A DNA stretch of 64,000 nucleotides from GWE2-51-13 sp942492825 (GCA_942492825.1 OW818635.1:1054001-1118000), one strand, 5' to 3'; positions 18,101 to 25,907 are shown, numbered from the stretch's first letter. Notes: generated by a model from the letters alone, not told the origin. Made by a program: numbers and translations.

Positions 18101-21100
18101 TCCGGATCGCCGGCTTCCCATTCATACAGGGTGCCGAGTTTGTCATCGACGACTTTCGTCAACATCACCGGTTCGACCGACAGGTTCTTCACCGTGAACG
18201 TATAGGTGAAGAGTCCGCCCGGTTCGAGGCGGCTCGACGGGCTCGCCGTCTTGATCAGTTGGATCGTCGGTAAGACGTCCGTGACCGTGACGCTGCGGCT
18301 GTCATCGTCGTAAGCGGTATTGGCTTCGTTGTCCTTCGCCCACGCTTCGCCTTTGTTGGGATAGACTCCCGCATCGGTGTACGTCTTGGTGAAAGATCCC
18401 GGTAATAAGTATTCCCCGCCGACCGCGATCCAAATCTCCGGATCGCCGGCTTCCCATTCATACAGGGTGCCGAGTTTGTCATCGACGACTTTCGTCAACA
18501 TCACCGGTTCGACCGACAGGTTCTTCACCGTGAACGTATAGGTGAAGAGTCCGCCCGGTTCGAGGCGGCTCGACGGGCTCGCCGTCTTGATCAGTTGGAT
18601 CGTCGGTAAGACGTCCGTGACCGTGACGCTGCGGCTGTCATCGTCGTAAGCGGTATTGGCTTCGTTGTCCTTCGCCCACGCTTCGCCTTTGTTGGGATAG
18701 ACTCCCGCATCGGTGTACGTCTTGGTGAAAGATCCCGGTAATAAGTATTCCCCGCCGACCGCGATCCAAATCTCCGGATCGCCGGCTTCCCATTCATACA
18801 GGGTGCCGAGTTTGTCATCGACGACTTTCGTCAACATCACCGGTTCGACCGACAGGTTCTTCACCGTGAACGTATAGGTGAAGAGTCCGCCCGGTTCGAG
18901 GCGGCTCGACGGGCTCGCCGTCTTGATCAGTTGGATCGTCGGTAAGACGTCCGTGACCGTGACGCTGCGGCTGTCATCGTCGTAAGCGGTATTGGCTTCG
19001 TTGTCCTTCGCCCACGCTTCGCCTTTGTTGGGATAGACTCCCGCATCGGTGTACGTCTTGGTGAAAGATCCCGGTAATAAGTATTCCCCGCCGACCGCGA
19101 TCCAAATCTCCGGATCGCCGGCTTCCCATTCATACAGGGTGCCGAGTTTGTCATCGACGACTTTCGTCAACATCACCGGTTCGACCGACAGGTTCTTCAC
19201 CGTGAACGTATAGGTGAAGAGTCCGCCCGGTTCGAGGCGGCTCGACGGGCTCGCCGTCTTGATCAGTTGGATCGTCGGTAAGACGTCCGTGACCGTGACG
19301 CTGCGGCTGTCATCGTCGTAAGCGGTATTGGCTTCGTTGTCCTTCGCCCACGCTTCGCCTTTGTTGGGATAGACTCCCGCATCGGTGTACGTCTTGGTGA
19401 AAGATCCCGGTAATAAGTATTCCCCGCCGACCGCGATCCAAATCTCCGGATCGCCGGCTTCCCATTCATACAGGGTGCCGAGTTTGTCATCGACGACTTT
19501 CGTCAACATCACCGGTTCGACCGACAGGTTCTTCACCGTGAACGTATAGGTGAAGAGTCCGCCCGGTTCGAGGCGGCTCGACGGGCTCGCCGTCTTGATC
19601 AGTTGGATCGTCGGTAAGACGTCCGTGACCGTGACGCTGCGGCTGTCATCGTCGTAAGCGGTATTGGCTTCGTTGTCCTTCGCCCACGCTTCGCCTTTGT
19701 TGGGATAGACTCCCGCATCGGTGTACGTCTTGGTGAAAGATCCCGGTAATAAGTATTCCCCGCCGACCGCGATCCAAATCTCCGGATCGCCGGCTTCCCA
19801 TTCATACAGGGTGCCGAGTTTGTCATCGACGACTTTCGTCAACATCACCGGTTCGACCGACAGGTTCTTCACCGTGAACGTATAGGTGAAGAGTCCGCCC
19901 GGTTCGAGGCGGCTCGACGGGCTCGCCGTCTTGATCAGTTGGATCGTCGGTAAGACGTCCGTGACCGTGACGCTGCGGCTGTCATCGTCGTAAGCGGTAT
20001 TGGCTTCGTTGTCCTTCGCCCACGCTTCGCCTTTGTTGGGATAGACTCCCGCATCGGTGTACGTCTTGGTGAAAGATCCCGGTAATAAGTATTCCCCGCC
20101 GACCGCGATCCAAATCTCCGGATCGCCGGCTTCCCATTCATACAGGGTGCCGAGTTTGTCATCGACGACTTTCGTCAACATCACCGGTTCGATCGACAGG
20201 TTCTTCACCGTGAACGTATAGGTGAAGAGTCCGCCCGGTTCGAGGCGGCTCGACGGGCTCGCTGTCTTGATCAGTTGGATCGTCGGTAAGACGTCCGTGA
20301 CCGTGACACTGCGGCTGTCATCGTCGTAAGCGGTATTGGCTTCGTTGTCCTTCGCCCACGCTTCGCCTTTGTTGGGATAGACTCCCGCATCGGTGTACGT
20401 CTTGGTGAAAGATCCCGGTAATAAGTATTCCCCGCCGACCGCGATCCAAATCTCCGGATCGCCGGCTTCCCATTCATACAGGGTGCCGAGTTTGTCATCG
20501 ACGACTTTCGTCAACATCACCGGTTCGACCGACAGGTTCTTCACCGTGAACGTATAGGTGAAGAGTCCGCCCGGTTCGAGGCGGCTCGACGGGCTCGCCG
20601 TCTTGATCAGCTGGATCGTCGGTAAGACGTCCGTGACGTTAACTGTTTCAGTATCATCATCTTTTGCTTCATTGCCTTCGTTATCCAGTGCATATCCCCA
20701 TGCTGTATTGGTATAAGTACCGAATTCGGAATAGGTAATGTCACTTGTAAACACTTGCGAGGTTTCACCAGGATTTAACCAAATCTTGGTTGCTCCGCTC
20801 AACCATTCATAGATGATTACAGTCGAACCATTTGGTAGCAAATCTGTAATCTTCGTCAAATGAACAGGTTCTACAGAATTATTGGTGACAGAGAACGAAT
20901 AGTGGAAAATTCCACCCGGTTCGGCCAACGTCGGAGGTACTACGGACTTGTTTACAGTTATTACCGGCAACACGTCCGTTATGATAACATCCGCATCATC
21001 AAAAGCTGAAACCGGAATATTTTCGTCATCGACACCAGATGCTGTAACAACATCATGTACGGTTCGAGGTTCTCCGGAGACTAGAGATTTGAAGTAAACC

Positions 21101-22020
21101 GTTTTTGTCATTCCGGATAAGATCGTAAACGGGAATGTTGTTGCATCTGTTAACGCTTGATTATTGAAAATACTTCCTGAAATACTGTAAGGCGCTCCGG
21201 CATCGATCATGTCCGTTAAGCTGTTTATTGTTATCGGGTCCGTCGAGTCGCTTGTATTTAAAATATCGACTTTATAGGTGACCCAATCTCCAGGTTCGGG
21301 AAGAGATAACGTTAGAGCTGTTTTGATCACTTCGATTGTCGGAATAGCTTCTGCTTGTTTCTCGACACCCCATTCTTCAAAACCGTCGGAAGTGTCGAAC
21401 ATCAAACCATGTTCCGTAAAGAGAACGACATGGGTGTATCCTGCAACAAAGAGGTTATTCGGAATTAGGACGCGGTATTCGCGTTTCCCGCTACCGCCAT
21501 TCGCTCCAAGTTTTAGAACATACCCGACTGTATCATAGATTTTTAATGCATTAGAACCAAACGAATATGTCGAATAAGTATAAGTTAGATTGTTCGGACT
21601 GTTGGTCAAGTAGACTTGAAAACGATCTAAGCTTAGATAGGCATCGTTTTCGTTAACATCAAGTTGAAATTCTCTGTATGATGCCCCTTCAAAACTTATA
21701 GTTGGAACATCACTTAGTAACATTGGATCCGTAAAGCTTTCCTTTTCATCAAAAACGTTTTGTTTTAGACCATGATTGTACCCTTTTTCTGAACCATCAT
21801 TTTGGACTCTTAAAAAGGAGTGGAAAGTTCCAGTTCCGGTAGCCGTTGTGTGTGGGACTAGATTCTCCCAATAAGCACCATTGACAACATCATTACTACC
21901 GTTTGTGGAAAGATCGATGACCGCATCGACAGCATTGACGTTAAACACCGAGAATGCTAATGATACAATCATCGATAAAACAATAATTGGACCAAACAAA
22001 TATTTTCGCGTTCGAGACAA
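15163..22020 (-). CDS. Giant secreted repeat protein (2285 residues, 13 near-identical DUF11-like repeats)
   Basis: A signal peptide occupies about the first 31 residues (basic start, hydrophobic core, NVNA). An N-terminal domain of about 200 residues and two DUF11-like domains follow. Next come 13 repeats of 112 residues (IQLIKTASPSSRLEPGG... ending DDDSRSVTVTDVLP), one more diverged copy, and a C-terminal domain opening GFTPGYWKNHPEQW. DUF11 repeats are beta-sandwich stalk modules of surface proteins. The GYWKNH domain is common in secreted bacterial proteins. There is no LPxTG or membrane anchor, so it is released or held non-covalently. The start is a TTG, set by AAAGGGATG upstream. A leader RNA with a terminator lies about 410 bases upstream. 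Confidence 0.9.
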   Translation of the reverse strand: MSRTRKYLFGPIIVLSMIVSLAFSVFNVNAVDAVIDLSTNGSNDVVNGAYWENLVPHTTATGTGTFHSFLRVQNDGSEKGYNHGLKQNVFDEKESFTDPMLLSDVPTISFEGASYREFQLDVNENDAYLSLDRFQVYLTNSPNNLTYTYSTYSFGSNALKIYDTVGYVLKLGANGGSGKREYRVLIPNNLFVAGYTHVVLFTEHGLMFDTSDGFEEWGVEKQAEAIPTIEVIKTALTLSLPEPGDWVTYKVDILNTSDSTDPITINSLTDMIDAGAPYSISGSIFNNQALTDATTFPFTILSGMTKTVYFKSLVSGEPRTVHDVVTASGVDDENIPVSAFDDADVIITDVLPVITVNKSVVPPTLAEPGGIFHYSFSVTNNSVEPVHLTKITDLLPNGSTVIIYEWLSGATKIWLNPGETSQVFTSDITYSEFGTYTNTAWGYALDNEGNEAKDDDTETVNVTDVLPTIQLIKTASPSSRLEPGGLFTYTFTVKNLSVEPVMLTKVVDDKLGTLYEWEAGDPEIWIAVGGEYLLPGSFTKTYTDAGVYPNKGEAWAKDNEANTAYDDDSRSVTVTDVLPTIQLIKTASPSSRLEPGGLFTYTFTVKNLSIEPVMLTKVVDDKLGTLYEWEAGDPEIWIAVGGEYLLPGSFTKTYTDAGVYPNKGEAWAKDNEANTAYDDDSRSVTVTDVLPTIQLIKTASPSSRLEPGGLFTYTFTVKNLSVEPVMLTKVVDDKLGTLYEWEAGDPEIWIAVGGEYLLPGSFTKTYTDAGVYPNKGEAWAKDNEANTAYDDDSRSVTVTDVLPTIQLIKTASPSSRLEPGGLFTYTFTVKNLSVEPVMLTKVVDDKLGTLYEWEAGDPEIWIAVGGEYLLPGSFTKTYTDAGVYPNKGEAWAKDNEANTAYDDDSRSVTVTDVLPTIQLIKTASPSSRLEPGGLFTYTFTVKNLSVEPVMLTKVVDDKLGTLYEWEAGDPEIWIAVGGEYLLPGSFTKTYTDAGVYPNKGEAWAKDNEANTAYDDDSRSVTVTDVLPTIQLIKTASPSSRLEPGGLFTYTFTVKNLSVEPVMLTKVVDDKLGTLYEWEAGDPEIWIAVGGEYLLPGSFTKTYTDAGVYPNKGEAWAKDNEANTAYDDDSRSVTVTDVLPTIQLIKTASPSSRLEPGGLFTYTFTVKNLSVEPVMLTKVVDDKLGTLYEWEAGDPEIWIAVGGEYLLPGSFTKTYTDAGVYPNKGEAWAKDNEANTAYDDDSRSVTVTDVLPTIQLIKTASPSSRLEPGGLFTYTFTVKNLSVEPVMLTKVVDDKLGTLYEWEAGDPEIWIAVGGEYLLPGSFTKTYTDAGVYPNKGEAWAKDNEANTAYDDDSRSVTVTDVLPTIQLIKTASPSSRLEPGGLFTYTFTVKNLSVEPVMLTKVVDDKLGTLYEWEAGDPEIWIAVGGEYLLPGSFTKTYTDAGVYPNKGEAWAKDNEANTAYDDDSRSVTVTDVLPTIQLIKTASPSSRLEPGGLFTYTFTVKNLSVEPVMLTKVVDDKLGTLYEWEAGDPEIWIAVGGEYLLPGSFTKTYTDAGVYPNKGEAWAKDNEANTAYDDDSRSVTVTDVLPTIQLIKTASPSSRLEPGGLFTYTFTVKNLSVEPVMLTKVVDDKLGTLYEWEAGDPEIWIAVGGEYLLPGSFTKTYTDAGVYPNKGEAWAKDNEANTAYDDDSRSVTVTDVLPTIQLIKTASPSSRLEPGGLFTYTFTVKNLSVEPVMLTKVVDDKLGTLYEWEAGDPEIWIAVGGEYLLPGSFTKTYTDAGVYPNKGEAWAKDNEANTAYDDDSRSVTVTDVLPTIQLIKTASPSSRLEPGGIFTYTFTVKNLSVEPVMLTKVVDDKLGTLYEWEAGDPEIWIAVGGEYLLPGSFTKTYTDAGVYPNKGEAWAKDNEANTAYDDDSRSVTVTDVLPIITVNKSVTPPTLPEPGGIFHYSFSVTNNSVEPVHLTKIIDMLPNGTTAIIYEWLSGDPEIWLNPGETSKVFTSDMTYSEFGTYTNTAWGYALDNEGNEAKDDDAETVYVTDVLPDISVTKTANKTSIPFSGADVIFTFVIRNNSVENVEIFYINDSVFGDLLPEALAQFGGSPITIAPASTFTFTITRWVEGEAGGTHYDVVTTKGRDNENNEDTATDDETIRFYWYGFTPGYWKNHPEQWPIHTLFATTQTVRSVFTVDSRYFNGGKLDMNKDGKEDTLMDALNYKGGNDLKGKAQILLRAAVAALLNESALGDYFPPYDSIDELKVAVNAALATGNKTTIGLLASRLDYWNNGLHEFPD
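16251..20618 (-). repeat. Tandem array, 13 units of 336 bp within the giant protein gene
   Basis: The unit beginning TCGGTAAGACGTCCGTGAC recurs exactly every 336 bases, 13 times, in frame (112 codons). Copies differ at very few bases: the copy nearest the gene's 3' end has GAAGATTCC instead of GAAGAGTCC (Ile for Leu), and the second copy from the N-terminus has a GATCGAC change (Ile for Val). This uniformity implies recent expansion or ongoing homogenisation, so copy number may vary between strains or be mis-assembled. Confidence 0.97.
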
Positions 22021-22430
22021 ATTTCATCCCTTTCTTTCTGTGTGGGATATTGTACATGTCGGTCTGTGAACAATGAGCGAACCACAAACCATTTTGTTTC
22101 TCCGCATGCGATGTTACATCGAAACCCACTTGGGCGGCGGCGATATCATTGCGTACAATATCGAGACGATCCATCTTAAAACGTTGACAAACCGGTTGTA
22201 ATTTCTACCTATTGGATCTCACGCTCCTTTTTAATATTCATCTGCGGAATTGTTGTTTTTGTATTTGGACAACCTGATTTTCCGCATTGAACGGACAAAG
22301 AAAATAAGTCCATTGGCTGCACGTCGGTTACTACTTCGATTACCATTTTTTATACGCTGGCTTTCCAACGATTTTATGTATGACTAAGAACTTTAGCGAC
22401 TCAATTGGATGCAGATTGCCATTTCTCCAC
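22021..22430. other. 5' region between leader RNA A and the giant protein gene
   Basis: About 410 bases without a supported gene. A 77-codon minus-strand frame (21941-22174) lacks a ribosome binding site. The sequence would be the untranslated part of a transcript reading through leader A, or could hold a separate promoter that I cannot identify. Confidence 0.4.
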
Positions 22431-22537
22431 AAACAAAAACCGACCTTATTGGCCGGTTACGCTACTCGCTAACATCGGGAACAAGCGTCCAGTTACATTC
22501 CCGTGTTCACAGCTTCCATTCGGTTTATCTCTATTAC
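22431..22537 (-). promoter_or_regulatory. Structured leader RNA A with terminator (riboswitch-like), homologous to leader B
   Basis: On the minus strand a promoter (TTGATT 22572-22567, 17-base spacer, TATGAT 22549-22544) is followed by about 100 transcribed bases ending in the terminator AACCGGCC-AATAA-GGTCGGTT plus TTTTTGTTT. Inside are a CGGGAA...TTCCCG hairpin enclosing TGGACGC and the block GAGTAGCGTAACCGG that runs into the terminator. The same blocks recur in leader B (24253-24355). A hairpin plus terminator design upstream of a gene is typical of riboswitches. The class is unknown to me; some words recall c-di-GMP-I aptamers but the layout differs. Confidence 0.6.
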
Positions 22538-22543
22538 GCCCTC

Positions 22544-22572
22544 ATCATACTCTGTGAAAAATGGGAAATCAA
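22544..22572 (-). promoter_or_regulatory. Promoter of leader RNA A
   Basis: TTGATT and TATGAT with an ideal 17-base spacer on the minus strand, placing the start of transcription near 22537, just before the conserved leader. Confidence 0.55.
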
Positions 22573-22960
22573 TCGATATACTTACGAATTCCGCTCAAAA
22601 CCGATGAAATTGTGTATGGAAAGTGAAACATTTTTGAACTAGTAAAAGTTGCACTGAATCGTGTTCGTAAACTGAAATTTCCATGGAAAATTTTTAGGGA
22701 AATGCAAATGCATGATGTGTAAACTTGTGAATTTGAGATTTATTCTCAATTTTATTATCTGTAATATGGAGTTTTTTTCAGCGTAAAAATCCTCGAATCA
22801 ACATGTAACTTATTGAAATTTTCAATTCGAAGATATATGCATTCCCGATATCGATATGACTCGAATTATGAAGTTTCATTTGGCAATCAAATATCCTTCT
22901 GATAAACTCGAACATCTTATCGCAACTAAGTTGAATCAATTATAATATCGTTCTCAATAT
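22573..22960. other. AT-rich gap between leader A and the scdA operator
   Basis: About 390 bases with no ORF, repeat or hairpin that I can support. It separates the minus-strand leader A promoter from the plus-strand scdA control region. Confidence 0.45.
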
Positions 22961-22974
22961 TTGACCTAGGTCAC
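22961..22974. promoter_or_regulatory. Palindromic operator (Crp/Fnr-family-like) upstream of scdA
   Basis: TTGACCTAGGTCAC contains the perfect palindrome TGACCTAGGTCA and nearly fits TTGAC-N4-GTCAA, a half-site pattern used by Crp/Fnr-family regulators including nitrosative-stress sensors. It lies 71 bases upstream of the scdA start. The regulator is not in the window. Confidence 0.5.
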
Positions 22975-23044
22975 ATTCTTTTAGGTGCATTCAGCGTAAG
23001 ATGACTATGCAATCGATCTTATGGATCGAAACAGGAGGTCAACT

Positions 23045-23740
23045 ATGTTCACAAAAGAAATGAGTTTAGCCGACATCGTCAAACAATACCCAGGATCGAT
23101 CGAACTCTTCAACCGCTATAAAATCGATTATTGTTGCGGTGGTAAATCGGATTTGGTAGGAGCCCTTGCGGAAAAGCAGATCGATGTCGCCACCTTCATC
23201 GAGAAACTTAATGACGGGTATGCGATACAAGGGAAAAACAACGACTCCGAATTTGATGAAAAACGATATGCGCTTAGCGTTTCCAATCTCATCGATGTTA
23301 TCTTAGGATCACATCACTCCGACGAACGCAAAATGCTTAGCGATTTGGATCGACTCGTCAATAAAATTCTGTTTGCCCATTACGACACGCACAGCGAAGA
23401 GTTAATTCGTGTACATCGATTATTCTCACAGTTAAAAATGGAGCTCGAGGAGCACTTCGTAAAAGAAGAACGTGTCGTATTTCCTTTGATGGAAGAACTA
23501 CACCGCGATGGTTCCGTTACCCCTGAATTGACTCGATTGATCGCAGAACTGGAAGTCGAACATATGGCTGCAGGAGAACTTATCAAGCAGCTTCAAGAAG
23601 CGACGAATGACTTCACGATGCCGGAAGATGGATGTAACACCTATTTCGCCACGTATGCGAAGTTAAAAACATTGACCGAGGATATCTTCGTCCATATTTA
23701 CACCGAGACATCGATTTTATTTGAACGATTTGCAGCGTAA
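23045..23740 (+). CDS. scdA: Iron-sulfur cluster repair di-iron protein (ScdA/RIC/YtfE family)
   Basis: Repairs iron-sulfur clusters damaged by nitric oxide or oxidation. The N-terminal DUF542/ScdA domain (about 1-60) has DYCCGG with the paired cysteines near residues 29-31. The hemerythrin-like domain (about 75-230) carries the His and Glu di-iron ligands, for example HHSDE, HYDTH, LEEHFVKEE and EVEHMAAGE. The start at 23045 is set by AGGAGGTCAACT; an in-frame ATG 24 bases upstream has no site. It is monocistronic with a strong terminator after it and a palindromic operator upstream. Confidence 0.92.
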   Translation: MFTKEMSLADIVKQYPGSIELFNRYKIDYCCGGKSDLVGALAEKQIDVATFIEKLNDGYAIQGKNNDSEFDEKRYALSVSNLIDVILGSHHSDERKMLSDLDRLVNKILFAHYDTHSEELIRVHRLFSQLKMELEEHFVKEERVVFPLMEELHRDGSVTPELTRLIAELEVEHMAAGELIKQLQEATNDFTMPEDGCNTYFATYAKLKTLTEDIFVHIYTETSILFERFAA

Positions 23741-23781
23741 CATTTGCATTTAACACTAATTATTTATAAATGAAATCAGTG

Positions 23782-23805
23782 AAAAAGATCCGTGTGGATC
23801 TTTTT
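23782..23805 (+). terminator. Bidirectional intrinsic terminator after scdA
   Basis: AAAAAGATCC-GTGT-GGATCTTTTT hairpin with T runs on both strands, serving scdA and the convergent cupredoxin gene. Confidence 0.9.
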
Positions 23806-23827
23806 CATAACTCATGACCTTTGTTTT

Positions 23828-24175
23828 TCAGTAGCTTTGAGCCGCAGGCTTAACAATTATTTTTCCTGTCATGGAGGGATGGATACCACATTTATACGTG
23901 TACGTCCCGGCTTTGTCGAACTTAAGCGAATACGTTTCCCCTTCTTCCAATAATGGGGAACTAAAGTCCGCAAAGATTACGTTATGGGCTGTCGACTGGT
24001 TGTTGGTCCACGTGACTGTCGTCCCGAGTTCGATCGTAAGGGTGCTCGGTTGAAACGCATTGTTTGCGATGCTAACTTCCGGGGTCTGATCTTCCGGTAG
24101 TTTGTCGGTAGTACATGCGGAAACGAGGAATAGAATAGATATGATCATCACAATTCTTAAAATTCTTCGTGTCAT
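23828..24175 (-). CDS. Cupredoxin (plastocyanin-like) lipoprotein
   Basis: A short blue-copper protein. The signal peptide ends in the lipobox VSAC (Cys near 21), anchoring it outside the membrane. Type-1 copper ligands are all present: His in STAHNV, then Cys, His and Met in YKCGIHPSMTG. The roughly 95-residue mature domain matches the family. It is a likely extracytoplasmic electron carrier or copper-binding protein, fitting a redox theme with the nearby FMN-like lipoprotein and ScdA. Leader RNA B ends about 78 bases upstream, so expression is probably controlled by transcription termination. Confidence 0.9.
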   Translation of the reverse strand: MTRRILRIVMIISILFLVSACTTDKLPEDQTPEVSIANNAFQPSTLTIELGTTVTWTNNQSTAHNVIFADFSSPLLEEGETYSLKFDKAGTYTYKCGIHPSMTGKIIVKPAAQSY

Positions 24176-24252
24176 GTTAGTCTCCTTCTAGCTCTAAATA
24201 GAGCGTTCTGGTATTCATTTATCAACTTAGGATTTTATTTATGACTACTCTG

Positions 24253-24355
24253 AAAACAAAAACCGACCTTTTGGCCGGTTACGCTACTTGCTACACATAA
24301 GGATTAGGCGTCCATCTGTACCTTATGTTTATCGCATCCATCTTTGATCATTTAT
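24253..24355 (-). promoter_or_regulatory. Structured leader RNA B with terminator (riboswitch-like) upstream of cupredoxin gene
   Basis: About 100 bases on the minus strand after a TATAAT box (24367-24362). It has a CATAAGG...CCTTATG hairpin enclosing TGGACGCC, then AAGTAGCGTAACCGG, then the terminator AACCGGCC-AAAA-GGTCGGTT with TTTTTG. It aligns with leader A across about 70 bases. The enclosing stem differs in sequence but keeps pairing (CGGGAA/TTCCCG against CATAAGG/CCTTATG), which is covariation between the two copies and supports a real RNA fold. Confidence 0.65.
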
Positions 24356-24440
24356 AACTTCATTATAATCTGTCGTTTCAAACTGTAATCGAATATGACC
24401 GAGAATGTGCGAATCAACGTTTCAATCCAACAAGTTAGTA

Positions 24441-24465
24441 AAAAAAAGCCCCATGATTAGGGCTT
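24441..24465 (-). terminator. Intrinsic terminator of the tRNA cluster
   Basis: AAGCCCTAATCATGGGGCTT hairpin plus seven Ts on the minus strand, 10 bases past tRNA-Gly. Confidence 0.88.
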
Positions 24466-24474
24466 AGGTGACAT

Positions 24475-24548
24475 TGGAGCAGGTGAGGGGAATCGAACCC
24501 CCGTGTCGACCTTGGCAAGGTCGCGTTCTACCATTGAACTACACCTGC
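24475..24548 (-). tRNA. tRNA-Gly(GCC)
   Basis: 74 bases with encoded CCA. The anticodon loop TTGCCAA gives GCC. Acceptor stem GCAGGTG/CACCTGC. It is the last gene of the Ser-Asp-Gly cluster and differs from tRNA-Gly(CCC) at 11425 by a few bases. Confidence 0.96.
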
Positions 24549-24553
24549 GAAAA

Positions 24554-24629
24554 TGGCGGTCCAGACGGGGATCGAACCCGCGATCTCCTCCGTGACAGGG
24601 AGGCATGTTAACCACTACACCACTGGACC
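24554..24629 (-). tRNA. tRNA-Asp(GTC)
   Basis: 76 bases with encoded CCA. Anticodon loop CTGTCAC gives GTC. Acceptor stem GGTCCAG/CTGGACC. Confidence 0.95.
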
Positions 24630-24643
24630 AATTTTTTAGAAAA

Positions 24644-24736
24644 TGGCGGGGAAGGAGGGATTTGAACCCTCGCGCCAGTTTAACCCGACCTATGCCCTTA
24701 GCAGGGGCACCTCTTCGGCCTCTTGAGTACTTCCCC
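24644..24736 (-). tRNA. tRNA-Ser(GCT)
   Basis: 93 bases with encoded CCA and the long variable arm of serine tRNAs. Anticodon loop CTGCTAA gives GCT. Acceptor stem GGGGAAG/CTTCCCC. Confidence 0.95.
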
Positions 24737-24759
24737 AAAGGCATTTTCAGCGCTTTTTT

Positions 24760-24788
24760 ATGTTACCATATTACGCTTTTTAACGCAA
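24760..24788 (-). promoter_or_regulatory. Probable promoter of the tRNA cluster
   Basis: TTGCGT (24788-24783), 17-base spacer, TAACAT (24765-24760) on the minus strand, 24 bases before tRNA-Ser. Confidence 0.45.
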
Positions 24789-24799
24789 GTACTTTAAGA

Positions 24800-24829
24800 A
24801 AAAATCAGCGCTCTAAGGCGTTGATTTTA
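24800..24829 (-). terminator. Intrinsic terminator after the deoD operon
   Basis: AAAATCAACGCCTTAGAGCG...TGATTTT hairpin followed by Ts on the minus strand, 13 bases past the stop at 24842. Confidence 0.75.
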
Positions 24830-24841
24830 TCATCGATCTGA

Positions 24842-25033
24842 TCAGTCGACAATATATCCGGCTTCCCGAATGGCGGTTTTCGCGGTATAGACCAAATCAT
24901 TTCCGCCTTCGATCACGACGCAGTGATTTGAAATGCTGATCGTGAAATCGATGCGCGTTTGACTCAGGGATTCCCGGATCTTCGCCGCATCGTCTTCCGT
25001 CTTCAACTCATGGACAAACAGGATGTTTTTCAT
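24842..25033 (-). CDS. Small HMA-like-fold protein, 63 residues, no metal-binding CxxC
   Basis: ATG preceded by AAGGAGGTTACG, 10 bases after the deoD stop, so it is co-transcribed with deoD. The pattern (MKNILFVHELK, a helix DDAAKIRESLS, TRIDFTISISNHCVVIEG, then TAKTAIREAGY) follows the beta-alpha-beta-beta-alpha-beta order of heavy-metal-associated domains and ends in the typical AGY. The MxCxxC loop is absent, so it probably does not bind copper this way. Function unknown. Confidence 0.7.
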   Translation of the reverse strand: MKNILFVHELKTEDDAAKIRESLSQTRIDFTISISNHCVVIEGGNDLVYTAKTAIREAGYIVD

Positions 25034-25043
25034 CGTAACCTCC

Positions 25044-25754
25044 TTATTCCGCCATCTCCAAGGCGATTTCCATCATCTTCGTAAAGGACATCTGACGTTC
25101 TTCGGCCGTCGTGACTTCATGGGTCACCAAGGAGTCCGAAATCGTCACCAAGCAGGCTGCTTTTTTATTGAGGTATCGGGCATTGGCGAAAAGCGCGAAC
25201 GATTCCATTTCGACGCCGACGCAATGGTGCTCTTTCTCGATTTGAGTGAAAGTAACCGCGTTATCACCACGATAGAAGACATCGGAAGAATGGATGATTC
25301 CCTTCACGACCGGAAGGTTTAAATCTTTCGCCGCTTTCTCAAGTCGGGATGTCAGTTGAGCATCCGGAAGCAAGACATCTTCATCATAACCGAAAGCCGT
25401 TTTCGCATAACTGGATTCGCTATACGCGCCTTCGACCAACACGACATCGTAGATATGGATCTTGTCGGTATAGGCACCGGCGGAACCGATGCGGATGATG
25501 TTCTCGACACCGTACTGGGTATAGAGTTCGTAGGAATAGATACCGATGCTTGGCATGCCCATTCCGGAGCCCATGACGGAGATCCGGCGACCTTTGTAGG
25601 TTCCGGTATAACCGAACATGTTACGGACATCGTTGAATAATTCTACGTTCTCAAGGAACGTCTCGGCGATCATTTTCGCTCTGAGCGGATCACCGGGAAG
25701 TAAGACGGTCGACGCGATTTGACCGGGAAGTGCGTTGTTATGGGGGGTTGGCAT
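25044..25754 (-). CDS. deoD: Purine-nucleoside phosphorylase, DeoD type
   Basis: Cleaves purine (deoxy)nucleosides with phosphate to the free base and ribose-1-phosphate; hexameric NP-I family. Visible are LPGDPLRAK with the phosphate-binding Arg, GSGMGMPS near residue 63, IRIGSAGAY near 87, VEMESFALF (nucleoside-binding Glu) near 178, and SDSLVTHE with the catalytic Asp near 205. 236 residues is the normal length. It leads a two-gene operon. A second, PunA-type phosphorylase is at 59657-60472. Confidence 0.96.
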   Translation of the reverse strand: MPTPHNNALPGQIASTVLLPGDPLRAKMIAETFLENVELFNDVRNMFGYTGTYKGRRISVMGSGMGMPSIGIYSYELYTQYGVENIIRIGSAGAYTDKIHIYDVVLVEGAYSESSYAKTAFGYDEDVLLPDAQLTSRLEKAAKDLNLPVVKGIIHSSDVFYRGDNAVTFTQIEKEHHCVGVEMESFALFANARYLNKKAACLVTISDSLVTHEVTTAEERQMSFTKMMEIALEMAE

Positions 25755-25907
25755 GTGCTTTCTCCTTATTTGACACGCATATTATAGCATATCCTTTCAA
25801 TTTTCCCCACGGATGCCCATTTTTAAGTTGAAATGAGTAAAGTTAGACAAAACAGGCAAATCAACTATGCTTCTATTCGATTGAAAAGAGATTGGATTTT
25901 CATTAAA

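Noticed and set aside
16239..20498. Thirteen repeated 75-codon frames
   Set aside because: They are shadows of the 336-bp repeats in another frame of the giant gene, on the same strand.
16251..20618. CRISPR-like array
   Set aside because: The unit is 336 bp with no variable spacers and stays in one reading frame.
21941..22174. 77-codon frame upstream of the giant gene
   Set aside because: No ribosome binding site, overlaps the giant gene's start, no recognisable protein pattern.
22431..24355. c-di-GMP-I riboswitch
   Set aside because: Only short words match; the order and length of stems do not fit the known aptamer.
24457..24744. 95-codon minus-strand frame
   Set aside because: Lies over three tRNA genes.
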